From: Bacillus sp. F19
GTDB lineage: Bacteria; Bacillota; Bacilli; Bacillales; Bacillaceae
Direction: 5' to 3'
DNA: 64,000 nt
NCBI GenBank assembly: GCA_023823795.1
Contig: CP085710.1
Span: forward strand, 956,001 to 1,020,000
In this document: piece after piece, positions 26,868 through 37,560 of the stretch
Position numbering within the stretch: the first letter of the stretch is position 1
How the letters are laid out: each line of letters begins with the position of its first letter
Position numbers and translations under genes: made by a program
Notes under the pieces: model-generated
The model's database searches: none
What the model saw: only the letters and a program-made list of their open reading frames with translations
What the model was told of the DNA's origin: nothing

Positions 26868-27371
26868 ATGAGAAAAAGATACTGGTTTTTTTCAACTGTC
26901 ATCACTTTCTTGCTCATTATTACCATAAAAAATCTCGTTTTCGTTGATTACAAGGTAGAGGGTGTTTCCATGCAGCCCACTTTAACAGCCGGACATCTGC
27001 TGTCCATAAACAAGGTAAATCACCGCCTGTTTGATTTCAAGCGCTTTGATATCGTTGTGTTTAAAGCACCGGGCAAAGAAGATGCTTATATCAAAAGAGT
27101 GATCGGTTTGCCCGGGGATGAACTCGAATATAAAAACGATAAGCTGTTCGTGAATGGCAAAGCTATGGAAGAACCATATTTGAAGTCGCAGAAAAAAGAG
27201 ACTCCTTTCGGCAAATTAACAGGGAACTTTACATTAAAAGAAATCACCGGAAGAAAAACAATTCCAGAAGGCTATCTTTTTGTTTTGGGGGATAATCGTC
27301 TAGTAAGCCGTGACAGCCGTCAATTCGGATTGATCAGCCAGGATGATGTGATCGGGAAAGTGAAAGAGTGA
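26868..27371 (+). CDS. sipV: Type I signal peptidase
   Basis: A 167-aa S26 peptidase that cuts signal peptides outside the membrane. One N-terminal membrane anchor (residues 5-25) is followed by the catalytic Ser box (YKVEGVSMQPTL), the catalytic Lys box (DAYIKRVIGLPGDELEYKND) and the C-terminal box (FVLGDNRLVSRDSRQFG). Short length and position after yhjE match SipV. ATG 26868 lies behind GGGGGAG. Confidence 0.92.
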   Translation: MRKRYWFFSTVITFLLIITIKNLVFVDYKVEGVSMQPTLTAGHLLSINKVNHRLFDFKRFDIVVFKAPGKEDAYIKRVIGLPGDELEYKNDKLFVNGKAMEEPYLKSQKKETPFGKLTGNFTLKEITGRKTIPEGYLFVLGDNRLVSRDSRQFGLISQDDVIGKVKE

Positions 27372-27409
27372 ACCTATTTTCTGATTGTAAAAAGAACGGC
27401 TATGCTGTA

Positions 27410-28372
27410 TTAGACTGAGAATAAAAACAGAATTTCATGAAAAGAGAAGATGCCCGCAATTAAAGGGCCTAAGCTTGCACCGGCTAAAAGCAGAAAAGAA
27501 TAGAGGGATACGGCAGTTGCCCTGTCACGGCCTCCGTATTCGCCGATAAGTGAAATGACCGCGGGTATACAAACAGCGATGCCGTGTATAAGACAGAAAG
27601 TCCCGCTGACATGTAAAGATTCGTGCTTGAAAATGTAAACAGAAATGAAAGGATCATTCCAATCATTGCATACCTGACAGCAGTCAGTTTCCCGTATTTT
27701 AAAATCCACTTTACACTGATGAGCGAGAAGAATACCCCGGTTAATCCTGCTGCTTTGCTCCAGAACAAAGCCTCATTTGAAACAGTTCCGCCGTATTCTC
27801 TGTGAATCCCTTCATAGTAAGCGACAAAAGACATAAGCATTACGAATGTAAGGAGATAACATAACAGCAATTTTTTGTTTTGAAGAATAGAACCTAAAGA
27901 AGAGAAGAACTTTTTTTGCACAGTTCCCCTCTTTTTTTCCTCAATTAAAAATACCATCACAACTGTAACAACAGCATACATGCAAGCAAAAAAATAAAAC
28001 ACCGCAGCCCAATTGAAAGCTTCTGCAAGGGCCGAACTGATCAGCTGCCCGATGATGTCAGACATTAAAAACCCCATATTGATAAGGGAAATCAGCCGCG
28101 TTCGTGTTCTTTCATCAAATGTTTCAAAACAATAAGCATAAGCCACAGGTGCAAAGCAGCCTAAACAGAATCCTTGAAATGAGCGCAGAAGAAGAAAAGT
28201 GTCAGGAGATGCATATGCAAGCGAAACAGTGATTAGAATGGAGCAGCCAAATCCGCCAATCAGAATCTTTTTCCTGCCTGCCATCTCTGTAAGCGGCCCA
28301 AAAGCAAGGAGCCCTGCCGCATAGAAGCCGTGAGTAAAAAAAAGAATGAAAGCAGATTGATTCTATTCATTT
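27410..28372 (-). pseudogene. Decayed MFS transporter (at least two lesions)
   Basis: The minus strand carries most of an MFS protein (LLAFGPLTEMAGRKKILIGG, loop 2-3 motif; LLRSFQGFCLGCFAPVAYAY) but in pieces. The start region near 28369 shifts frame in a T-run around 28340, and the segment expected for the first helix is missing. Near 27585 a second shift moves the C-terminal helices (GIAVCIPAVISLIGEYGGRD and SLYSFLLLAGASLGPLIAG) to another frame. Related proteins have about 390 residues in one frame. A short repeat copy begins just past its head. Confidence 0.8.
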
Positions 28373-28423
28373 TTCTGCCTCCTTTTCTAACATATCATAA
28401 TTTATAAAGTATCCAGCATCTAT

Positions 28424-28531
28424 GTCTAGCTCCATCGCCCAGAACAAATTCGACAAAAAAGTCAAAACCGGACTTTTCTGCCGAATTCTTATCTGTCTGC
28501 CTGCGCTAAACGGGCGTTTACGCTTTTCTTA
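28424..28531 (+). repeat. Dispersed palindromic intergenic repeat, copy 1
   Basis: The copy runs from GTCTAGCTCCATCGCC to GGGCGTTTACGCTTTTCTT. It shares blocks (AGCTCCA.CGCC, AGAACA..., TTATCTGTCTG, GGAGCTAA/GCGCTAA, CTTTTCTT) with the copies at 28794, 36179 and 36284 and with the 122-bp tandem array at 56257. The middle forms an AAAGTC/GACTTTT hairpin. Repeats of this style are common between genes in Bacillus relatives. Confidence 0.75.
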
Positions 28532-28660
28532 TAATCTATGCATCAGCCCAGCGAGGCGTTCGCCTGCTGTTTCTGCAAAACTTGGCAAGTGTGCGGGAAT
28601 GGTATTCCCATGTCTTTTCAAGTAAAATAGAGGGAGAGAATACGAGTGAAATAGATGGAA

Positions 28661-28694
28661 AAATAAAAAGGCATACTGGTATGCCTTTTTATTC
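28661..28694. terminator. Strong bidirectional terminator upstream of addB
   Basis: AATAAAAAGGCATAC/GTATGCCTTTTTATT form a 15-bp perfect stem with a two-base loop. Confidence 0.8.
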
Positions 28695-28793
28695 TTTAAA
28701 GATTAGAAAAGAGAAAAGGCTAAGACCTGAGTAAGGTCAAAGCGCTTGCGCTTGTCATAGGAAAGGATAAAATTTTGATCATTGATGGCAAGC

Positions 28794-28908
28794 GGATCGC
28801 CTAACTCCCCGGTCAGAAAGGCTCCGCCAAAAAAAGTCCAACCCGGACTTTTCCGTCGGATCCTTATCTGCAGGCCGGAGCTAACCAAGGCGCTTGCGCT
28901 TTTCTAAG
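28794..28908 (+). repeat. Dispersed palindromic intergenic repeat, copy 2, abutting addB
   Basis: From CGCCTAACTCCCCGG to GGCGCTTGCGCTTTTCT. The internal AAAAGTCC/GGACTTTT hairpin and the ends match the other copies. It stops about 15 bases before the addB start codon, directly next to its ribosome site, so the addB promoter must lie upstream of or within the repeat. Confidence 0.75.
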
Positions 28909-28923
28909 AGAGGGGTCCTGAAT

Positions 28924-31900
28924 GTGGGAGTAAGATTTGTTTTAGGGAGATCTGGAAGCGGGAAAACACACCGGCTGTTAAATGAAATCCGCATGGATCT
29001 TTTTGATCAGCCGGAGGGAGAACCAATCGTTTATTTGGTGCCGGATCAAATGACGTTTGGCATTGAATATGAGCTGATCAAGACGCCAGATTTAGGCGGG
29101 ATGATGCGGGCTCAAATATTCAGCTTCAGCCGCCTGGCCTGGAGAATTCTGCAGGAAACGGGAGGAATCAGCCGTTATCATATTTCTGGAACAGGGATTC
29201 AAATGATGCTCCGGAAGCTTGTAGAACAGCATAAGCAGGAGTTTAAAATTTTTGCAAAAGCAAGCAGCAAAAGCGGATTTATCGAACATATTGAGTCGAT
29301 GATTACAGAACTGAAGCGCTATTGCCTCACACCGCAGGATATGGAAGAGAAGCTCGAGAGGATGTCAGTAAATGCTACCCGGCAGGAAAAGGCGCTTGCT
29401 GATAAGCTTCATGATGTTATCCTCCTTTATAAACAGCTTGAGATTGAACTCAGCGGAACGTATGTTGATTCAGAGGATTATCTCAAGCTTTTGGCAGAGA
29501 AAATTGCCGAATCATCTTATATTCAAAGTGCTGATATTTATATAGATGGATTTCACAGCTTTACACCGCAGGAGTATGAAGTGATTACGGCATTTATGAA
29601 TCATGCGAAAAGCGTAACCATTGCACTTACAGCGGACAAGCCGTTTCATGAGCATCTGCCGCATGAGCTTCATTTATTCAGAATGACGGGAATGACCTAT
29701 CATAAGCTCTCAATGCTTGCTGAAGAATCAAAGATGGATGTGGATGAGGTGCTCGTATTAAACGAGATGCCGAGATTTATAGAACGTCCGTCTCTTGCCC
29801 ATCTTGAACGATATCTTGAGTCAAGACCAGTAAAGCCGTACGAAGGTGAAACAACCGCGGTGATTGCCCAGGCCGCGTCCCGCCGCTCAGAGATAGAAGG
29901 GATAGCCAGAAAAATCCGCGGTTTTGTTATGAATGAAAGTTACCGCTATAAAGATCTTGCCGTTTTAATTCGGAATATCGGCGACTATCAGGACTTAATT
30001 GAACAAGTGTTCAGAGATTATGAGATTCCTTTTTTTATCGATCAAAAGCGTTCAATGCTGAATCACCCTGTCATTGAACTGATCAGATCCGCCCTGGAAG
30101 TCTTAAATGGCAACTGGCGCTATGAAGCTGTGTTCCGCTGCATTAAAACAGAACTCCTTCTTCCTCTTGATGCCGACAAGCGGGATATGCGGGAAAAAAT
30201 GGATCAGTTTGAAAACTACGTGCTTTCATATGGGATTCAGGGCAGCAAATGGACGAAGGAAGAACGCTTTGTTTACCGCAGATACTATTCTCTGGACGAT
30301 GAGTATGTCAGAACAGATGAAGAAAATGAAATGGAAGAAATGATCAATCAGCTAAGGGATCTGGTTGTCCGGCCGCTGCACGGACTCGCTCAAAGAATGA
30401 AAGGTGCTAAAAACGGCATCGGCATGGCAGAGGCTCTGTACCTGTTTCTTGAAGAGCTGGATATCCCGCTTAAGCTTGAGCAGCTGAGAGTGGAGGCTGA
30501 GGAAGCGGGAAGACTGATCGAGGCAAGAGAACATGCTCAAGTATGGAGTGCTGTAACAGGAATGCTTGATGAGTTTGCTGAGATGATGAATGAACATTCC
30601 CTCTCCCGCAAGCTATTTTCTGAAATGATTGAAACGGGACTTGAAGCAATGAAGTTTGCGCTGGTTCCGCCAGCAATTGATCAGGTTGTCATCGCAAGCT
30701 TAGAACGATCAAGGCTGCTTAACGTAAAGATTTCATTTGTTGTTGGGGCGAACGATGGTGTCCTTCCTGCTAGACCGATGGAAAAAGGCGTGCTGACAGA
30801 GGAAGACCGGATGTCCCTCCACCATCAGGGGATTGAGCTTGCGCCAACTGCGCGCGAGCAGCTTTTAGATGAGAGTTTTATCATTTATTTAGCATTGGCC
30901 GGCGCATCCCATGAGCTGTATATCTCCTATCCACTTGCAGATGAAGAGGGAAAAGCTTTGCTGCCTTCCATGATCATAAAAAGGTTAAGAGATTTATTTC
31001 CGGACATTCAAACGGAAATCTTTATAAATGAGCCTGAGGAACTGCCTGAAGAGGAGCAGCTGTCCTTCATTGTGAATGAAGATGTTACTCTATCTTATTT
31101 GACATCCCAGCTTCAAGCCTGGAAACGAAGCTATCCAATCAGCTCCATCTGGTGGGATACGTATACGTATTTTACGCAGCAGGAACAAAAAGAAACATTA
31201 TCAAAAGTTGTGGGAAGCCTGTTTTACCGAAATGAGGCAGAAACGCTGCAATCAGATATCAGCAGAGAGCTGTACGGCGAGCACATTCAAGGCAGTGTTT
31301 CGCGGATGGAAATGTTTAAGGCCTGCGCGTTTTCCCATTATGCAACGCACGGATTAAAGCTAAAGGAACGGCAGTATTTCCGCTTGGAGGCACCAGATAT
31401 CGGTCAGATGTTTCACTCTGCTTTAAAACTGATTTCAGATCGCATGCAGCAATTAAAGCTTGATTGGAAGGATTTATCGAAAGACCAGTGTGCCCGTCTT
31501 TCCCATGATGCAGTTGAAACGCTGGCTCCAAGGCTTCAAAGGGAAATTCTATTAAGCTCAAACCGTCATCACTATTTAAAAAGAAAGCTAGTCAGCATTA
31601 TAACGAGAGCATCGTCTATTTTAAGCGAGCATGCGAAGGCAAGCGGATTTGCTCCGGCTGGTCTTGAGCTCGGTTTTGGCAAAGGCGGTCCGCTGCCTCC
31701 TATCCGTTTTCAGCTTGATAATGGATGCACGATGGAATTGATCGGAAGGATTGACCGCGTGGATAAGGCGGAAAGCTCAAAAGGGATTCTTCTCCGAATC
31801 GTTGATTTTAAATCAAGCGATAAAGCTCTGAATCTAGCAGAGGTGTATTACGGACTGGCCCTGCAAATGCTGACGTATTTAGATGTGATTATTACACATT

Positions 31901-32436
31901 CTAAAAGCTGGCTTGGAGTGGAAGCGACTCCTGCAGGCGTGCTTTATTTTCACGTGCATGATCCGATGATTCAGACTGCATCTCAGCTGCCTCAGGATAA
32001 AATTGAAGAGGAGATTTTCAAGAAGTTCAAAATGAAGGGGCTGCTCCTTGGAGATGAGGAAGCTGTTCGGTTAATGGATCAGACATTAGACAGCGGTCTT
32101 TCGAAAATTGTATCTGCCGGCCTTAAAAAGGATGGCGGCTTCAGGTCTGACTCTGCGATTGCAAGCGAAGGCGAATTTGATTTGCTCCGCGGTCATGTGC
32201 GCTCCATTTTCCAAAGCATAGGAACCGATATTACAAACGGAGTTGTGGACATCGCTCCATACAAAATGAAGGAGAAAGTGCCATGCACGTTTTGCTCCTT
32301 TAAGTCAGTCTGTCAATTTGATCAATCATTGGCGGAAAATCAATACCGCATGCTGAAGGATGACAAAAATGATGTTATTCTCGCTAGATTGCGGAACGAA
32401 GCAGGGGGGGAAGAGAATGATACCGAAACCAAGTGA
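28924..32436 (+). CDS. addB: ATP-dependent deoxyribonuclease subunit B
   Basis: The AddB half of the AddAB helicase-nuclease that resects double-strand breaks to Chi and loads RecA. About 1170 residues: N-terminal P-loop [18 protein letters not shown] and an inactive-helicase-like body. The C-terminal RecB-type nuclease has [20 protein letters not shown] with the catalytic Asp/Lys. The four iron-sulfur cysteines are placed as in the family: [10 protein letters not shown], then [10 protein letters not shown] near the end. The frame opens at TTG 28894, but GTG 28924 behind GAGAGGGG matches the family N-terminus ([11 protein letters not shown]). It overlaps addA by 20 bases. Confidence 0.95.
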   Translation: MGVRFVLGRSGSGKTHRLLNEIRMDLFDQPEGEPIVYLVPDQMTFGIEYELIKTPDLGGMMRAQIFSFSRLAWRILQETGGISRYHISGTGIQMMLRKLVEQHKQEFKIFAKASSKSGFIEHIESMITELKRYCLTPQDMEEKLERMSVNATRQEKALADKLHDVILLYKQLEIELSGTYVDSEDYLKLLAEKIAESSYIQSADIYIDGFHSFTPQEYEVITAFMNHAKSVTIALTADKPFHEHLPHELHLFRMTGMTYHKLSMLAEESKMDVDEVLVLNEMPRFIERPSLAHLERYLESRPVKPYEGETTAVIAQAASRRSEIEGIARKIRGFVMNESYRYKDLAVLIRNIGDYQDLIEQVFRDYEIPFFIDQKRSMLNHPVIELIRSALEVLNGNWRYEAVFRCIKTELLLPLDADKRDMREKMDQFENYVLSYGIQGSKWTKEERFVYRRYYSLDDEYVRTDEENEMEEMINQLRDLVVRPLHGLAQRMKGAKNGIGMAEALYLFLEELDIPLKLEQLRVEAEEAGRLIEAREHAQVWSAVTGMLDEFAEMMNEHSLSRKLFSEMIETGLEAMKFALVPPAIDQVVIASLERSRLLNVKISFVVGANDGVLPARPMEKGVLTEEDRMSLHHQGIELAPTAREQLLDESFIIYLALAGASHELYISYPLADEEGKALLPSMIIKRLRDLFPDIQTEIFINEPEELPEEEQLSFIVNEDVTLSYLTSQLQAWKRSYPISSIWWDTYTYFTQQEQKETLSKVVGSLFYRNEAETLQSDISRELYGEHIQGSVSRMEMFKACAFSHYATHGLKLKERQYFRLEAPDIGQMFHSALKLISDRMQQLKLDWKDLSKDQCARLSHDAVETLAPRLQREILLSSNRHHYLKRKLVSIITRASSILSEHAKASGFAPAGLELGFGKGGPLPPIRFQLDNGCTMELIGRIDRVDKAESSKGILLRIVDFKSSDKALNLAEVYYGLALQMLTYLDVIITHSKSWLGVEATPAGVLYFHVHDPMIQTASQLPQDKIEEEIFKKFKMKGLLLGDEEAVRLMDQTLDSGLSKIVSAGLKKDGGFRSDSAIASEGEFDLLRGHVRSIFQSIGTDITNGVVDIAPYKMKEKVPCTFCSFKSVCQFDQSLAENQYRMLKDDKNDVILARLRNEAGGEENDTETK

Positions 32437-35400
32437 CAGCCAGTGGACAGATGATCAATGGAAAGCGATCGTCTCAGGCGGGCAGGATATTCTTGTGGCA
32501 GCAGCTGCAGGATCAGGAAAAACAGCTGTGCTCGTAGAGAGAATCATCCGCAAAATCATTTCAAAAGAAAATCCGGTCGATGTGGACCGACTATTAGTCG
32601 CAACTTTCACGAATGCGTCTGCGGCAGAAATGAGAAACCGGATCGGCGAAGCGCTTGAAAAAGCATTGAAGGAAAACCCCTCTTCCCTTCATTTGAGAAG
32701 ACAGCTGTCCCTTTTAAATCGGGCAGCAATTTCTACGCTTCATTCCTTCTGTTTGAATGTGGTGAGGAAATACTATTACTTAATCGATTTGGATCCGGGC
32801 TTCCGGATTGCAGATGAAACAGAGGGACAGCTCCTGATTGATGAGGTGCTCGATGATATTTTTGAAGAACAATACAGCCTTGCAGATAATGAAGCTTTTT
32901 TTGATCTAGTAGACCGCTATACAACAGATAGAAGTGATTCAGACCTGCAGACACTTATACGTGCACTCTATCAATTTTCGCGTTCACATCCGAATCCGTC
33001 TATGTGGCTTGATGAGCTTGCAAAGATATACGGCGAAGAAGAACGGCTTGAAAACTTGCCATTTTTCCCATATCTTACTGCAGATATATCCATGCAGCTT
33101 ACAAGCAGTCTCGAAAAACTGCAGCGGGCGCTTGCACTGACTGAAAAACCGGGCGGTCCCGCTCCGCGTGCGGAAAATCTGACTGATGATATCAGACAGG
33201 TTCAGGAACTGATTGAAGCAAAGAATTCGTGGCAGGAATTGGCGGGGAAAATGGCGCTGACGTCATTTTCACGGGCAAAGGCATGCAGGGGTGCTGAATA
33301 CAGCAAGGAATTGCTGGAACAGACTACCGCACTGCGAAATTCAGCAAAAAAGCAGATTGAACAGCTGCAGGAAGAGCTGTTTGGACGTTCTTATGAAAGC
33401 CATTTGCAGGATTTACGGGAATTAAAACCTGTCATCGAAACACTTACAGGGCTTGTAAAGCTGTTTGGTGCACGTTTTGATGAAATGAAAAAGCAAAAAG
33501 GAATTGTTGATTTCTCAGATCTCGAGCACTACTGCCTTCAAATTCTTGGAACACCTGATGAGCTTGGTCATCTGCAGGCAAGTGAAGCAGCTCTTGATTA
33601 TCAAAATCAGTTTGAAGAGGTTCTTGTCGATGAGTATCAGGATACAAATCTTGTTCAGGAAACCATACTCAGGCTAGTAACGAAAAGGGGCCCGGGAAAC
33701 CTGTTTATGGTAGGGGATGTAAAACAATCAATCTACAGATTCCGTCTTGCTGAGCCGTTCTTATTTTTAAGCAAATATAAAACCTTCTCAAAAGAAGGAC
33801 AGCACAGCGGCCTCCGCATCGATTTATCTAAAAACTTCAGAAGCCGTTCAGAAGTGATCGACGGCACAAACTTTCTTTTCAAACAGCTGATGGGAGAGAA
33901 GGTTGGGGAGGTCGCCTACGACCTTGATGCTGAGCTGAAGCTTGGGGCGTCTTATCCGGATTCTGAGAAAATGCGGGCTGAACTTCTGCTTATAAACCGC
34001 GGCAAAGATGAGGAAGAGGACGATTCAGAGGATAATGCACAATTTCATCTTGAAGAACTTCAGACTGTTCAGCTTGAAGCAAGAGTCATGGCAAAGAAAA
34101 TCCGCGTCATGATTCAGGATAAATTTCAGATTTATGACCGCAAAATCGGAGGAACCCGGAACATCACATACAGAGATGTTGTGATCCTGCTCCGCTCTAT
34201 GCCATGGGCGCCCCAAATTATTGAGGAGTTTAAGCAGGAAGGCATTCCTGTGTATGCCAACCTCTCAGGCGGCTATTTTGAAGCAACTGAAGTCGCTATT
34301 ATGATGTCACTGCTCAAAGTGATTGATAATCCATACCAGGATGTTCCGCTTGCATCTGTTTTAAGATCGCCTGTTGTTGGACTGAATACAAATGAACTGG
34401 CAATCATCCGGACGTATTCAAAAAAAGGAGCGTATTTTGAAGCTTTAAAAATTTTCTTATCGGAAGCGTCCATGGAAGACGCTGCACTCAGCAGAAGACT
34501 GCAGTCATTTTATAATCAGCTGCAAACATGGAGGGAACTCGCTCGCATGGGCTCAGTTTCCGAATTAATCTGGCAGCTGTACCGGGATACGAAATTTTTT
34601 AATTATGTCGGAGGAATGCCGGGCGGTAAGCAGCGGCAGGCAAATTTGCGGGCGCTTTATGATAGAGCCCGCCAGTATGAAGCAACAACCTTCAGAGGAC
34701 TTTTTCGTTTCCTTCGCTTTATAGAGCGGATGCAAGAACGCGGTGATGACCTTGGTGCTGCAAGAGCTCTTGGAGAGCAGGAAGATGTGGTCAGGCTGAT
34801 GACCATTCACAGCAGCAAAGGACTGGAGTTTCCGGTTGTATTCGCTGCAGGGCTTGCAAGACAGTTTAATATGATGGATATGAATAAAAAATATTTGCTC
34901 GATAAGGAACTTGGATTTGCTACGAAGCTGATTCAGCCGTCCCTTCGAATCAGCTATCCAACCTTGCCGCTCACAGCCATGAAGAAAAAGATGAAAATTG
35001 AACTGCTGTCAGAAGAGCTCCGTGTTTTGTATGTAGCTTTAACACGTGCAAAAGAGAAACTTTTCTTAGTTGGCACTTTGAAAGACGCCGGAAAAACGCT
35101 GTCTGATTGGCAAAATTCAATGACTCAAGAGGAGTGGCTGCTCCCGGATTTTGAACGGGCACAGGCTAAATCGTATCTTGACTGGATCGGTCCTGCATTA
35201 GTCCGGCACGAGGATGCAGAAAGGCTCAGGGAGAATAGCGAAGAGACTAGTCCTTTCATTCTGGACCACCCATCCAGGTGGGAAATTACCGTCATGGATG
35301 ATGAGGAACTGTATGACAGTCAAAAAGAGGAGAAAAAGTACGATCAGGAAATGCTAAGTGCTTTGAAGAACCTTGAACCTGTTGCACAGCAGTCAGATTA

Positions 35401-36124
35401 TCAAGATCAAATAAAAGCCCGGTTATCATGGACGTATCAGCATCAGTTTGCCACCGTATTCCGTTCAAAGCAATCTGTATCGGAAGTGAAAAGGCAGCAG
35501 GAATTCAGAGATGAATACAGTGATGAAACCATTCTGCGGACTCAGAAAGACACCTTTATGTATGACCGTCCAAAATTCATGCAGAAAAAATCGCTCACGG
35601 CTGCAGAAAAAGGGACAGCTATGCATGCTGTCATGCAGCAGCTCAGCCTGAGAGAACCGGTAACGTCCAAAAATACCGAACAAAAGATACAGGAGCTTAT
35701 CACAAAAGAAATTCTGACGAAAGAACAGGCTGGCAGCATTGAGATTGACTCTATTGTTCATTTTTTCCAGACGGATATCGGAAAAAGACTTCAAAAAGCA
35801 GACCGAATTGAGAGGGAGGTTCCCTTCAGTTATGCATTGCCTGCGGAAGAACTATATGAAGAAGCAATGGGTGAACATGTCTTGATTCAAGGGGTAATTG
35901 ACTGTTTATTTGAAGACAAAGATGGTGTTGTTTTGATAGATTACAAAACAGATGCCATTCAAGGAAAGTATCCGGGAGGATTTCAGCAGGCACGTCCTAT
36001 TTTAGCGAAACGCTACAGGGTTCAGCTTGATCTTTACGGAAAAGCCATTGAAAAAATAACGAAGAAACCTCTTTCATCAAAAGTTCTTTACTTTTTTGAT
36101 GGAGGACATGTACTTGAAATATAG
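32417..36124 (+). CDS. addA: ATP-dependent helicase/nuclease subunit A
   Basis: The motor subunit of AddAB, an SF1 UvrD-like 3'-5' helicase with a C-terminal nuclease, about 1235 residues. Motifs: [20 protein letters not shown] and [13 protein letters not shown] (Walker A), [16 protein letters not shown] (Walker B), [36 protein letters not shown] and [12 protein letters not shown], then the nuclease [23 protein letters not shown] 32417 follows GGGGGAAGAG inside the end of addB, so the two are translationally coupled. The frame opens earlier at 32360 without a ribosome site. Confidence 0.96.
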   Translation: MIPKPSDSQWTDDQWKAIVSGGQDILVAAAAGSGKTAVLVERIIRKIISKENPVDVDRLLVATFTNASAAEMRNRIGEALEKALKENPSSLHLRRQLSLLNRAAISTLHSFCLNVVRKYYYLIDLDPGFRIADETEGQLLIDEVLDDIFEEQYSLADNEAFFDLVDRYTTDRSDSDLQTLIRALYQFSRSHPNPSMWLDELAKIYGEEERLENLPFFPYLTADISMQLTSSLEKLQRALALTEKPGGPAPRAENLTDDIRQVQELIEAKNSWQELAGKMALTSFSRAKACRGAEYSKELLEQTTALRNSAKKQIEQLQEELFGRSYESHLQDLRELKPVIETLTGLVKLFGARFDEMKKQKGIVDFSDLEHYCLQILGTPDELGHLQASEAALDYQNQFEEVLVDEYQDTNLVQETILRLVTKRGPGNLFMVGDVKQSIYRFRLAEPFLFLSKYKTFSKEGQHSGLRIDLSKNFRSRSEVIDGTNFLFKQLMGEKVGEVAYDLDAELKLGASYPDSEKMRAELLLINRGKDEEEDDSEDNAQFHLEELQTVQLEARVMAKKIRVMIQDKFQIYDRKIGGTRNITYRDVVILLRSMPWAPQIIEEFKQEGIPVYANLSGGYFEATEVAIMMSLLKVIDNPYQDVPLASVLRSPVVGLNTNELAIIRTYSKKGAYFEALKIFLSEASMEDAALSRRLQSFYNQLQTWRELARMGSVSELIWQLYRDTKFFNYVGGMPGGKQRQANLRALYDRARQYEATTFRGLFRFLRFIERMQERGDDLGAARALGEQEDVVRLMTIHSSKGLEFPVVFAAGLARQFNMMDMNKKYLLDKELGFATKLIQPSLRISYPTLPLTAMKKKMKIELLSEELRVLYVALTRAKEKLFLVGTLKDAGKTLSDWQNSMTQEEWLLPDFERAQAKSYLDWIGPALVRHEDAERLRENSEETSPFILDHPSRWEITVMDDEELYDSQKEEKKYDQEMLSALKNLEPVAQQSDYQDQIKARLSWTYQHQFATVFRSKQSVSEVKRQQEFRDEYSDETILRTQKDTFMYDRPKFMQKKSLTAAEKGTAMHAVMQQLSLREPVTSKNTEQKIQELITKEILTKEQAGSIEIDSIVHFFQTDIGKRLQKADRIEREVPFSYALPAEELYEEAMGEHVLIQGVIDCLFEDKDGVVLIDYKTDAIQGKYPGGFQQARPILAKRYRVQLDLYGKAIEKITKKPLSSKVLYFFDGGHVLEI

Positions 36125-36178
36125 CAAATGAGGAGGAAAGGCTCTTCTTTTTTATAATGAAAAATTGATAGATTGGCT

Positions 36179-36258
36179 AGCGCAAGCGCCTGGCTCTCCG
36201 GTCAGAACGGCTCCTTCACAAATGGCTGAGCTGACCAGGGGCGCTTGCGCTTTTCTTA
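36179..36258 (+). repeat. Dispersed palindromic intergenic repeat, copy 3
   Basis: AGCGCAAGCGCC at the left pairs with GGCGCTTGCGCT at the right, enclosing CTCTCCGGTCAGAACGGCTCC-like repeat sequence. It lies between addA and sbcD. Confidence 0.7.
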
Positions 36259-36283
36259 ATAGATAAGAAAGTATAAATTTTTG

Positions 36284-36358
36284 CTGCATCGCCCAACTCC
36301 CCGGCCAGAACAAATCCGGCATCTGTATGTCGGAGCTAAACGGGCGTTTGCATTTTAT
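36284..36358 (+). repeat. Dispersed palindromic intergenic repeat, copy 4
   Basis: From TGCATCGCCCAACTCCCC through CCAGAACAAATCC and GTCGGAGCTAAACGGGCG to CATTTTAT. A shortened variant, it ends about 10 bases before the sbcD ribosome site and follows copy 3 in direct orientation. Confidence 0.7.
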
Positions 36359-36378
36359 AGAAAGGAAGGGAAATCTCT

Positions 36379-37560
36379 ATGCGGATTCTACACACAGCAG
36401 ACTGGCATTTAGGCCGAACGCTTGAAGGGAGAAGCCGTCTGGGCGAGCAGGCCCAATTTTTAGACGAGTTATCGCAGATTGTCATTGATGAAAAAGCGGA
36501 TGCGGTCATTATGGCAGGAGATGCCTTTGATACCGTGAATCCCCCGGCAGCGGCGGAACAGCTCTTTTATGAAAGCATCTCGAGGCTTTCAGATAAAGGC
36601 CGCCGTCCTGTCGTTGTGATAGCGGGCAACCATGACAACCCTGAACGGCTGCAGGCAGCTTCACCGCTTGCAGACACACAGGGCATCCATCTGATTGGAT
36701 ACCCGGCCTCAGGCGTTATAACCGTTGATGTTCCAGCTGCCGATCAATCAATGATGATGGCGGCGCTTGCTTACCCTTCAGAAGCAAGATTAAAAGAGGT
36801 GCTATCAGACAGTCATGATGAAATTCTTTTGCGAAATTCCTATGATGAACGAATACGGGATTTATTCGCATATATGGCAGGGCAATTCAGAAGTGATACA
36901 GTTAATCTGGCAATGAGTCATATCTATGTAGCAGGGGGAAGCTCCACTGACTCTGAACGTCCGATCGAAGTGGGAGGCGCATATACGGTAGCAGCTTCAA
37001 GTCTTCCTGAAAAAGCGCAGTATGTGGCGCTTGGGCATCTGCACCGTCCGCAGACTCTAAAGCGCGCGGGCACAATGGCAAGATACTCGGGTTCGCCTCT
37101 TGCCTACAGTTTTTCAGAATCAGGCTATACTAAATCGGTCTCCATTGTAGACATAGAGCCAGGAGGACAGGCTCAAGTTTCTGAAGTCTTGCTGTCAAGC
37201 GGAAAACCATTAGTAAGATGGAGAGCTCAAGAAGGCTTGCAGCAGGTGCATCAGTGGCTTGAGGACGGAAAAGATCAAAACGCCTGGATTGATTTGGAGG
37301 TCCATTTAAAAGATACGCTGTCACTTGAAGAGATTCATAGATTGCGAAATTCTCACCCCGGTTTTGTGCATATCCGTCCTGTCTTTGAAAAAAGCATAAA
37401 TGAACAAAGCCGGGAAAGCAGAGCTAATCTTCCTATAGATGAGCTTTTCGCCAAGTTTTATGAGCAGCAGACAGGTGGGGCAGAGCCCGATCAGGAAACG
37501 ATGAAGCTCTTTCTGGATATGATTCAAGATGAGCCCGAAGAAGAGGAGGACAAGGAATGA
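36379..37560 (+). CDS. sbcD: Exonuclease SbcD (Mre11 family)
   Basis: The nuclease subunit of SbcCD, which opens hairpins and protein-blocked DNA ends. The 393-aa protein shows all phosphoesterase motifs: LHTADWHLGRTL, VIMAGDAFDTVNPPAA, VIAGNHDNPERLQA, LAMSHIYVAGG and VALGHLHRPQ. The C-terminal region ends with an acidic tail (DEPEEEEDKE). ATG 36379 is behind AAAGGAAGGG. It overlaps sbcC by four bases (ATGA). Confidence 0.95.
   Translation: MRILHTADWHLGRTLEGRSRLGEQAQFLDELSQIVIDEKADAVIMAGDAFDTVNPPAAAEQLFYESISRLSDKGRRPVVVIAGNHDNPERLQAASPLADTQGIHLIGYPASGVITVDVPAADQSMMMAALAYPSEARLKEVLSDSHDEILLRNSYDERIRDLFAYMAGQFRSDTVNLAMSHIYVAGGSSTDSERPIEVGGAYTVAASSLPEKAQYVALGHLHRPQTLKRAGTMARYSGSPLAYSFSESGYTKSVSIVDIEPGGQAQVSEVLLSSGKPLVRWRAQEGLQQVHQWLEDGKDQNAWIDLEVHLKDTLSLEEIHRLRNSHPGFVHIRPVFEKSINEQSRESRANLPIDELFAKFYEQQTGGAEPDQETMKLFLDMIQDEPEEEEDKE

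Noticed and set aside
28422-28625. 67-codon plus-strand frame
   Set aside because: It is a chance frame through a dispersed palindromic repeat; no ribosome site or family.
28894-28923. Upstream TTG start for addB
   Set aside because: These codons are the end of the repeat copy and the ribosome site; GTG 28924 fits the family N-terminus.
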